Assembly (NCBI GenBank): GCA_963989385.1 | Contig: OZ022506.1 | Span: 61,143,434 to 61,207,433, forward strand | From: Ctena decussata | Taxonomy: Eukaryota > Mollusca > Bivalvia > Lucinida > Lucinidae | Length of the DNA: 64,000 nucleotides | Direction: 5' to 3' | Shown here: piece by piece, positions 56,862-64,000 of the stretch | How positions within the stretch are numbered: position 1 is the first letter of the stretch | Layout: each line of letters begins with the position of its first letter | Notes under the pieces: model-generated | What the model saw: only the letters and a program-made list of their open reading frames with translations | Databases searched by the model: none | Told to the model about the DNA's origin: nothing | Position numbers and translations under genes: made by a program

Positions 56862-57541
56862 GTTGTATCTACGTATTAGACTCGCTTGTTAAAATGGATA
56901 TGATTTTCACGGTCATTTCAATACTGAGAACGTCAGAGGAAAAATGAGCGAAAGGATGGATGGTCAGGTAAAAAAAAAAACATAACTAGAGAAAAATTGC
57001 GTATTGCCGATGGATAAGCTTTCATGCTTACTCCTCCATTTTCAAAGGGAGACAACTTATGTGACTCCTTGTTTGCTTCCTAAACAATAAAGCCCTTTCA
57101 AAATGGCGTCTTCTCTCAAGGGGAAGAAATTCTTTCCATTAAGGGTTGATCCCCCCTCCCCCCAACCCCCATCGAAAAGGGTGGCAAGAAGGTGAAAGAA
57201 GTGTTGTTTTCCCTGAGATTGGAGTATTTACCCTGAAATTTTAGCCATTCACCCTAGTGTATTTTGATACATTCTAAGGGAGATCATTTTTGTCTCCTTT
57301 CTCAAGGGCTCAAGGAAAATGTTCTGCACTGAGAGCAAATTCTTACAGTTAAGGTTACCTGAAACCGGAGGAGAACGGTCCTTTATCTACGAGAGTAGCA
57401 GATGCTTCTCTTTTAAAGTTGTCACCCTTGTCAAAACAGCCGGCTAACCCTGAGAGGTGAATTGGCACCTGTATATATAGGATGGCAGGCTAGTCAGGAC
57501 ATTTGCAGGTTGTTTAGATCATAAATGGATCTTGGATCTTA
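56862..57541. other. no gene seen
   Basis: Contains pieces of the ACAAAGGGAGACAACTT repeat and a poly-pyrimidine patch (about 57152-57171). Confidence 0.35.
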
Positions 57542-57734
57542 TACAGTCAACTCTCGATATCTCAAAGTCAAAGTTCATCTCAAATTACTGATTTCTCGTC
57601 CCAGAAAAATTTACGTTGAGATAACAGGAGAATATTTGAAGAAAACCAGGAAATGTGCCCAACTATATTCTTTGATATACATGTAAGCGGGTACTTTGAA
57701 ATGTCAGTGTTTGAGATAACGAGAGTCAGCTGTA
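57542..57734. mobile_element. pogo/Tigger-like MITE, copy 2
   Basis: Ends TACAGTCAACTCTCGATATC and inverted GATAACGAGAGTCAGCTGTA, flanked by TA. Same family as 52909-53083 but better kept. Confidence 0.8.
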
Positions 57735-58560
57735 TACAGGTGAAAAAGGAACTTCGCATGTCCTGACCAGACTGTACATTTGTGCATTCTCGTCTGTTTA
57801 TTTGCAGTTTGCATGTGCTTAGAGTGAATTTTCACATCAGGACACATATATTATGGTGAATGGATATTAGGCTTTCAAAGGATGCATTTGTGCTGTTTGC
57901 ATTTTGATCTCCCCTCTCAGTTGGAGTCAACTCCTTAATTAAGGAAAGAATTTTAGAAAATTCTTTCCTGCAAGAGTAGACCTATTTTAGAAGGACATGT
58001 CGTCCAGGGACGCAAACAGAAAGTCACGAAAGTTGTTCCCCTTTGTAACAAAGGCGGAAAAAACATGGCGGTCAGCCCATACACAGTAAAAGCTGAATGG
58101 GTACAGCGTCAAGGGTGATCACTGATCCGGAAGCATGAATGGATCTACTTCTGAAGAAAGAATTTGCTCCTAGGGGAGCAAATTCTTTCCTTTAACAGTC
58201 GATCCCTTTTGAAATTAGATGCATAAAATGGCGTCTATGCTTTCTCTAAATGTGTACCACTCACCTTAAGAGTACATCCCACCCCATTCCCTGCTTAGAG
58301 AAGTGGTGCACCTACACCTAGTCATCAAAGTACTTCAGTCTTGAAAATGCCACCATTGTAAAATGGTGGCTGAACCGCGGCGATGCATCCGTACACCTTT
58401 ACAGGACTGACATTGAATATGGTGTTTTAAAATTGCGTATAAACCACGGGTCCACTTGGACAACCTGTTGCTCTCATGAAGGACATCAAATTATATCACC
58501 CCACACCCCCACCCTCGCACCCGGCCTAACGTCTGTGGAGAGAGACATATTGGTTTTCCT
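57735..58560. other. no gene; dispersed repeat fragments
   Basis: Inverted copies of the GTGACTTCCTGTTTGC repeat (about 58015-58075) and hairpin-like 'GGAAAGAATTTTAGAAAATTCTTTCC' (57942-57967) and 'GAATTTGCTCCTAGGGGAGCAAATTC' (58159-58184). Confidence 0.45.
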
Positions 58561-59330
58561 TTAATTTGTCTGTCCACCTGTCCGTAACATATCGTGTCCG
58601 CTCCATAACTCTAAAACCGTTTTAGATATTTTCACGATACAACGATGAAACATCATCAAAGGATATGCACGATACAACTAAAAACATCATCAAAGGATAT
58701 GCAGAGAACAAAAAAAAAACGTAACTCCACTTACATTATTTTACAGAAAACTGCCCTTTTGCAATTTGTAATATGGAAATCCTATCCGCTAAATAAATCG
58801 TTCGAGATCTCCTCAAGAAAATTGGTACAAATATATAACATATCAGACAATATGCAGAGAATAAGAATTTCATCTACTTTTTAATAGAATAATGCCCCTT
58901 TTTAATTTTTTGTACGAAACCGTCATAGATATTTTCATGAAGCTTTGTACAAATATAAAGCGTGATCAGACGACGTGCAGAGAATAAGAACCTTAACTCC
59001 ATCTACATTTTACCGAAAAATGCCCCTTTGTAAGTTTCTGTATAGAAAGCGTGTCGGCTCAGTTACTTTAAACCGCCAAAGATATTTTCATAAAACTTTG
59101 AAGGAGCATAAAGCATCATTAGACAACGTGCAGAGAATAAAAAGCGTAACACCATCGACATTTTTACAGAATAATGGCCCTTTGTAATTTTCAGTATAGA
59201 AATTGTGTCCACTCTATAAATTTAAATCGTTTAAAGTATTCTTATAAAACTTTGTACAAGTATAAAGCATCATCAGAAAATGTGCAGAGAATTAAAACCG
59301 TAACGCCATCTACATTTTTTTTACAAACAC
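58561..59330. repeat. tandem array, unit about 155 bp
   Basis: Units of 'TTTACAGAAAAATGCCCCTTTGTAATTTT...AAAACTTTGTACAAATATAAAGCATCATCAGA..ATGCAGAGAATAAGAACC' repeat about five times. A GTCTGTCCACCTGTCCG tract precedes them. It looks like a pearl core on the minus strand with eroded ends; the open frames are repeat translations. Confidence 0.65.
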
Positions 59331-59619
59331 GGCTATGGAGACCGGATCCTGCCTGATCCTGCCTGACTGAGTCAATAAGGTCAACGCAAAACATCTAATG
59401 AACGAAATCACATGAAGGGCATGACCATAAATATTGTCATTTTTCTCATCTATTAGAATATTTAACCTAGAAAGCGAATATATAGGAAGCTACATTAATT
59501 TCTTTGAATATTGCAACACGCAATCCAGTTACAGTAGCTATCCTAAAAACTGACCAAGTTGATTTTGTTTTCCGACGATTGGCAATGTATGAAAAAAAAT
59601 ATAGAAAATGGTATGTGCG
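59331..59619. other. no feature recognised
   Basis: AT-rich flank. Confidence 0.3.
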
Positions 59620-59812
59620 CCTGCCGAAGACACAGATCGGCCTGGGTATCAGCCCATTCTGATCAGAGTCTTCGTTATCTGCATGCAGCTAGCTTAGACC
59701 CTAATCTACCTTTCAAGCACAAGAGAAGATACTGATCAGACTGGGTGGATGCCCAGGCTGATCTGCGTATTCGCTGGGCGCACATTCCTCTTTGTTGGTT
59801 TGGCGTATCAAA
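59620..59812. mobile_element. palindromic MITE (GAGCCGCGAC family), copy 6
   Basis: Internal arms ACACAGATCGGCCTGGGTAT / ATGCCCAGGCTGATCTGCGT, with 'GCTAGCTTAGACCCTAATCTACC' in the middle. The outer GAGCC ends are lost. Confidence 0.7.
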
Positions 59813-60679
59813 TGAATTTTGAGACAACCACCGATATCATAGACAAACCAGTCTTAAGGCGGCACTCTATTTAGGGGTCTCCTGTCTTTAGCAGTCACTA
59901 TTTTGTGTTCCTCGAACCAAATACAATGCAAATGAACCTGTATTAAGGGCTAATCTGTCTTAAGCAGCCACTTTTTCTGTGTCCTCGCTGGTGACCCATT
60001 GAGAAAGGTTTGACCTAATTTGTCACAGTCCATGAGTGGTGAGCATTGGCAGAAGTTTGACACTGCTACCAATGGGCACTGACCGCTAGATGTGACAATG
60101 CGATAAATGGTAACTGCCTGTACTGGTGGTTAGCAGTGCCTTCTTGTAGTGATTAGGACCAGAGGCGTAGCTGCTCAAACGCAAATACGTAGGAGCGTAA
60201 CAAAATTTTCTCAAAGTGATAAGTCTTCAGCAATCACCTGCGTATCTGCTTATTAACATAAATATTCTATATTAGATTTACAGAAATGGCATAAATGCTT
60301 GAAAATGTGAAACATCTTAGCGGGTAAACCCCTAGATTGTCCCTTCCAGGAGTATAACGCAAGACAAAGACTAGAGGCGTAGCTTCCTGTAAGCTAATAC
60401 GCAGGTGCGTATCGAAATTTTGTATTTGAATACATTATTTTATACTTATGCAAGATTTCAATGCCAGGTACATACAGCAAGACAGTGTGAAATATTTTAG
60501 TTCGTAAACCCCATGTTAGCTCCACTCCCCCACCCCACTCCCCCGCGCGACTGATTCGGCTTTCTCTTCTTGCGTATCAAACACTCGCAGGCAAAATGAT
60601 AAACTGTACAGACCCTTTACTCTGAGACTTCAGACGTATATACGCCTTATGATATATGCGTTTAATTTGAATGTCATTA
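59813..60679. other. no gene; minor direct repeat
   Basis: 'AGAGGCGTAGCT..CTAATACGCAGGTGCGTATCGAAATTTT' occurs twice, near 60161 and 60373. No ends or coding capacity. Confidence 0.45.
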
Positions 60680-60730
60680 CAAATTACACGACAAATTAAA
60701 GACAGTGTCTTTAATTTGTCGTGTTATTTG
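60680..60730. repeat. 51-bp palindrome
   Basis: CAAATTACACGACAAATTAA / TTAATTTGTCGTGTTATTTG around AGACAGTGTCT. Confidence 0.85.
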
Positions 60731-60870
60731 TCATAACATAAATAAGCTTACAACAAAAGAATGTTTTCTCGGCGCAAATTCAGTCAAGGTCTATCTATTT
60801 TCTTAATTATGGACTGAGATGGAGTAAAAAAAGAAACCTGCTTGGGCAACGCCAACATGAGAACAGAAGT

Positions 60871-61112
60871 ATGCTTTATAGTTGGGTTTAGCATATTTAC
60901 AGGGTATAATCGATTCCACTAATTTTCGCTTCCTGTAGAGACTGTACATCATATTTGGCTTCCGCCGAGACTGTCCGCGAACTCTTGGCAGGAAGCAAGA
61001 GATCGCGGACAGTCTCGGCGGAAGCCAAATATGATGTATAGTCTCTGCAGGAAGCGAAAATTAGCGGAATCGATTATACCCTGTAAATATGCTAAACCCA
61101 ACTATAAAGCAT
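60871..61112. mobile_element. 242-bp near-perfect palindrome (GGCAGGAAGC family, copy 2)
   Basis: The outer arms ATGCTTTATAGTTGGGTTTA.. and ..TAAACCCAACTATAAAGCAT are exact inverses. Inside, ACAGGGTATAATCGATTCC, GCTTCCTG.AGAGACT and GGCTTCCGCCGAGACTGTCC are mirrored. The centre is near 60990. Confidence 0.9.
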
Positions 61113-61237
61113 ATGTGATATTGGGACAGTGTGTCGCAATCAAGAAAGACAACTCTTGCTGTTAGTTCCAGGCGCTGGCATCTGTGTCCCATAGACACTC
61201 TTTGTAGTCTTTATTTTTATGTATATATTTTCTGTTG

Positions 61238-61465
61238 TACGACACGAGAAAACCAACAAAGTGGTTGTGCGGCCAGCAAAGACTGAGATCAGCCTTGGCA
61301 TCCGCCCAGTCTGATCAGAGTCTTCGCTGTCCGTTGTAGCTTAGACCCTTAGCTACCATTTAAGCGCTTAGCAAAGAGTTTGATCAGACAAGGCAGTTGG
61401 ACAGGTTGATCTGAGTCTGCGCTTGGCGCCCAACCACTTTGTTGGTTTTCTCGTGTCGTGGCTCA
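61238..61465. mobile_element. palindromic MITE (GAGCCGCGAC family), copy 7
   Basis: Left TACGACACGAGAAAACCAAC, right GTTGGTTTTCTCGTGTCGTG then GCTCA; internal CTGAGATCAGCCTTGGCATC / GACAGGTTGATCTGAGTC. The conserved centre 'AGCTTAGACCCTTAGCTACCAT' is on the opposite strand to copies 1 to 4, as expected of a palindrome. Confidence 0.85.
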
Positions 61466-61907
61466 TTTGTCATTGAGCGCCTGTCCTGACACCAATATCA
61501 CTCCACTTGAGCTGTGTCACGTCTGAAAAGTGCCCTATAGGATGTGTAAAAACAAAATGAAAGATCAGCTTAACCTGCACATCTTCGTAGAGTGATCAAT
61601 GTCTTCGCTTTTTGCAATAACTATGGTCCCTCATAATCCCAAACAGGAAAGTGTCTGATCAGACTGCGTGGATCCATATGCTAATCTCAATTTAGTTAGC
61701 CTATTGTGCAGGTTTCCTGTATTCGGACAGAGATAAAAGTTTACTACTTTTGACTGATAGTCACGTAATACAGTCGGACAAAATCTACATTTTAACCTAT
61801 CTAACCTTCAAATATTCATTCGGTAAGTCCTTTTTTTTATTCTTTCTTACTGTATCAGTTTTAAATAACCAAAAAATGCATGTTCGACCTTGAATCCGTT
61901 GTTGATT

Positions 61908-62096
61908 TGATGAATGGATGGGTGACTTGCGATTTTGTGTCCTTTGAACAGTGTTTCAGTCATATCAGGTCGATGAAAGGCTGTGTGCGATGGAATTCCG
62001 TTTACGTTTGGAAAGATTTTGGCCATTCAGCGGGTCTCGAACCAGGGGCCGCTAGATTTAGCAGGTCATCGCTTAACCTACTTAGCTAGTACCGGA
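61908..62096 (-). mobile_element. SINE family 2, copy near dioxygenase 2
   Basis: On the minus strand, a degraded head (CTAGCTAAGTAGGTTAAGCG), B-box region GGTTCGAGACCC, body 'CGCACACAGCCTTTCATC' and tail (CATC)n. About 750 bp upstream of the dioxygenase 2 coding exon. Confidence 0.75.
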
Positions 62097-62567
62097 GTTG
62101 ATTTGAAAGTAAACGCAATAGATTTAATGCGTATGGGTAAATCTTCAGTTTTTTTGGTTTGTTTTGCCATTTTTGCAAAGGGGAACCGCTTTTGTGGCTT
62201 CCTGTCTGCTTTTTTTTTAATCGAAGAAGCCTTCCATTCCTGGACCCTGCTAATGTACTCCTTTCCACGCATGCAGCAGCCGTAGGGCCTTGATAAGCAG
62301 GACTGACAGACGAATCTGACTAACGATTGACATTCATGGACGGACGCTCGGCGCCCCGTTACTACGGCTATGGATTCGTTCCGCTGAGGTGCGGGGGCAA
62401 CGTCGATATGAGAATTTAAATACTACTACTATTACTAGAAGCCTTCCAAAAAGGATCTTCTCTTAGAAGAAATAATTTGCCCATATATTACCCCGTTGAA
62501 GGGAGGCGAAATTGAAATTGACAGGGTTGCTTTCCCTGAACGTGTACACATTTATCTTGTCATGTGA
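62097..62567. other. upstream region of dioxygenase 2, no feature fixed
   Basis: Holds a piece of the GCCATTTTTGCAAAGGGGAAC repeat (62167 on). One or more 5' exons of dioxygenase 2 should lie here or further left; I could not choose a donor. Confidence 0.35.
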
Positions 62568-62790
62568 CCTCTCACTTTGTGGCAATTTTTGTCATGTGAT
62601 ATTCAGATCATCCATCGCGTTTATATAAGGTAATCAGAAACCTCACAAGTGGCTGTATAGCCTGAATCATTCCCATGAAAGGCTGAGGTGACAAGCGAAT
62701 GCTCTGATCGGACAGCACTTAAGTGCAGTCTGATCAGAGCATTCGCTTATCACTAATACCACATTGTTGGAATTCACATGGTGTGGCTTA
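62568..62790. mobile_element. MITE with GTCATGTGA motifs, copy 2
   Basis: Homologous to 50323-50542. Central arms AATGCTCTGATCGGACAGCAC / GCAGTCTGATCAGAGCATTCGC make a strong hairpin around TTAAGTG. It ends about 57 bp before the splice acceptor of dioxygenase 2, hence within its intron. Confidence 0.8.
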
Positions 62791-62861
62791 GGATGTGAGA
62801 AAATTGTGAAATCATGCATGACTTAAATGGCTTGTATTGTTTTTCAGGAAAACCAGTATCG

Positions 62862-63887
62862 ATGGCAACAGAATCCATTGATCTTCCTATCATCGACCTA
62901 GCTCGAGCAAAGAAAGACAGGCTAGGCGAGGCCAAACGAGTTGTGGACGTTTTAGAAAATATTGGTTTTGCCTATATTGACAACGTTGATGGTATCGACT
63001 ATGATGGCTATTGGAAATGTTGTCAATGGTTCTTTAGCAAGCCCTTAGAGTTCAAAAAGAAAATAATGCGTAAACAATGGAACCCAGAAAATAAGAACAT
63101 ATACCGCGGCTATTTTCCAGTTGTTCCGGGTGAACCGAGCCGGAAGGAAGCATTTGAATTTGCACGTGACCTTCGACCAGACGACAAAACAATCTCGCCC
63201 TCAAATTGGTTTTACGAGAAGTCTACTTGGCCAGAAGAAGACGGGTCATTTCCTTTTAAAGAGTTTTTGCAAAAACAGTATGAAGTTATGCATGAAACTT
63301 GTATGGAATTGTTAAGACTGTGTGCTATAGGACTTGGTATTCCTGAGAAGTCTTTTGAAGATATATTTGGAGACAAACCTTGTTCGACATTTCGTCTGCT
63401 GCACTATCCTCCATGGGATGGGGCTCCGCCGGAAAATGCCATCATAGAAGACGGAAAAGTTGTTACAACACCGGAACATACGGATTCTGATTTTATGACA
63501 TTGCTCACTACTTTTCATTTTAAGGGTCTGGAAGTGAGGCGGGCAGACGGCAACTGGGCGGCAGTGGATACACGCCCAGGTAGCCTCATTATGAATATCG
63601 GCGACACGTTCTCGCGCATGCTCGGTGGTCGATTCAAGGCGACAAATCACCGAGTGATAGATATTGGGTTGGACCGCTTCTCTGTACCGTTCTTCTTGAG
63701 TCCTAAATTTGATGGTGATATTGGGATTAACTTTCTAGCCCAGCATACGGGACAGGGACCAAAGCATGTCCCGGAACGATTTGGTCCGTGGGTGTTGCAC
63801 ACTATGAAACATCAAAAGAAATATTTTGAATACAAAGTTTTGCCAGACATTGAAACTCCATGCGCTCTTTGTGAAAAGACGCAATAA
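62862..63887 (+). CDS. 2-oxoglutarate/Fe(II) dioxygenase, isopenicillin-N-synthase-like (paralogue 2)
   Basis: 341 residues from the Met at 62862. The longer open frame from 62814 is rejected as start: TTGTATTGTTTTTCAG at 62832-62847 is a strong acceptor, so the preceding codons are intronic, and the Met at 62862 aligns with that of paralogue 1 (MATESIDLPIIDL / MSAESNLPIIDF). DIOX_N is at about 7-125. The catalytic core has H206-x-D208 (PEHTDSDF), H263 (ATNHRV) and R272-x-S274 (RFSVPFF). 'NPEN.NIYRGYFPV', 'FYEK..WPEEDGSFPFKEFL' and 'NIGDTFSRM.GGRFKAT' are shared with paralogue 1. The tail ETPCALCEKTQ differs. Intron-free body. All catalytic residues are present; the substrate is unknown. Confidence 0.93.
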   Translation: MATESIDLPIIDLARAKKDRLGEAKRVVDVLENIGFAYIDNVDGIDYDGYWKCCQWFFSKPLEFKKKIMRKQWNPENKNIYRGYFPVVPGEPSRKEAFEFARDLRPDDKTISPSNWFYEKSTWPEEDGSFPFKEFLQKQYEVMHETCMELLRLCAIGLGIPEKSFEDIFGDKPCSTFRLLHYPPWDGAPPENAIIEDGKVVTTPEHTDSDFMTLLTTFHFKGLEVRRADGNWAAVDTRPGSLIMNIGDTFSRMLGGRFKATNHRVIDIGLDRFSVPFFLSPKFDGDIGINFLAQHTGQGPKHVPERFGPWVLHTMKHQKKYFEYKVLPDIETPCALCEKTQ

Positions 63888-64000
63888 TTTGCTTTTAAAT
63901 TAACATATTTAAGAAGAATTTGTGCATTTTTTTTCCCTCCATTTTTACAAAAAGAAACAATGTTTGTGACTTCCTGTTTGCTTTTCTGGACAAAGCAACC
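63888..64000. other. 3' flank with dispersed repeat
   Basis: CCATTTTTACAAAAAGAAACA and GTGACTTCCTGTTTGCTT belong to the repeat seen near 55077. A similar repeat is found within 300 bp downstream of paralogue 1, so the duplicated unit may include it. Confidence 0.45.

Noticed and set aside
58645..59356. Three successive small plus-strand frames with shared words
   Set aside because: Shared words reflect tandem DNA repeats of about 155 bp, not a protein family.
1..64000. CRISPR arrays, operons, phage or bacterial defence systems
   Set aside because: The window is intron-containing animal DNA. The direct repeats seen are tandem cores of transposable elements without spacer structure.

Overview
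This is animal nuclear DNA, almost certainly from a bivalve mollusc. The reasons are the intron-rich gene structure with GT/AG splice sites, the very high load of short non-autonomous transposons, and several elements built like the bivalve 'pearl' repeats (tandem-repeat core, GGAC-type microsatellite, hairpin, CTAA end). The species cannot be told from the window alone.

Real coding sequence is sparse. On the minus strand, four short exons at 21914-21846, 14975-14827, 7166-7075 and 4531-4442 join in frame with good splice sites. They encode the N-terminus, the bHLH domain and the first half of PAS-A of the circadian transcription factor CLOCK (or its paralogue NPAS2). The gene enters from the right, runs off the left edge, and its introns of about 2.5 to 7.7 kb are packed with repeats. 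A further minus-strand exon-like segment (30289-30196) was not identified; a LINE fragment lies directly upstream of it. On the plus strand at the right end, two paralogous 2-oxoglutarate/Fe(II) dioxygenases of the isopenicillin-N-synthase-like type lie about 8 kb apart (53802-54809 and 62862-63887). Each has its body in a single coding exon behind a 5' splice acceptor. The first has an in-frame upstream mini-exon that would add a basic, targeting-peptide-like N-terminus.

Layout. 1-22 kb: 3' to 5' across CLOCK, with pearl-type elements at 2231-4218, 7246-9892, 10490-11914, 15019-15989 and 19584-21543, a family of palindromic MITEs, and a retroelement fragment with a 213-bp tandem duplication at 16083-17376. 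22-33 kb: palindromes, tRNA-derived SINEs, two AAGCTG-rich blocks, the unknown exon, a LINE tail and another pearl-type element (31112-32953). 33-47 kb: a nested transposon landscape, including a MULE-like element with a probable 9-bp target duplication, a long inverted repeat holding a hAT-like element with a perfect 8-bp target duplication, a 5.8-kb foldback whose arms are tandem arrays, and a 2.7-kb near-palindrome whose two arms each carry the same SINE. 47-52 kb: a frameshifted non-LTR retrotransposon and a further pearl-type element. 52-64 kb: the dioxygenase pair, with foldback or pogo-like MITEs within a few hundred bases of each.

Nothing here is an operon or a microbial system. The most unusual content is the shared end architecture of the pearl/Helentron-like elements with unrelated cores, the large palindromic foldbacks, and the two dioxygenases with compact gene structure.
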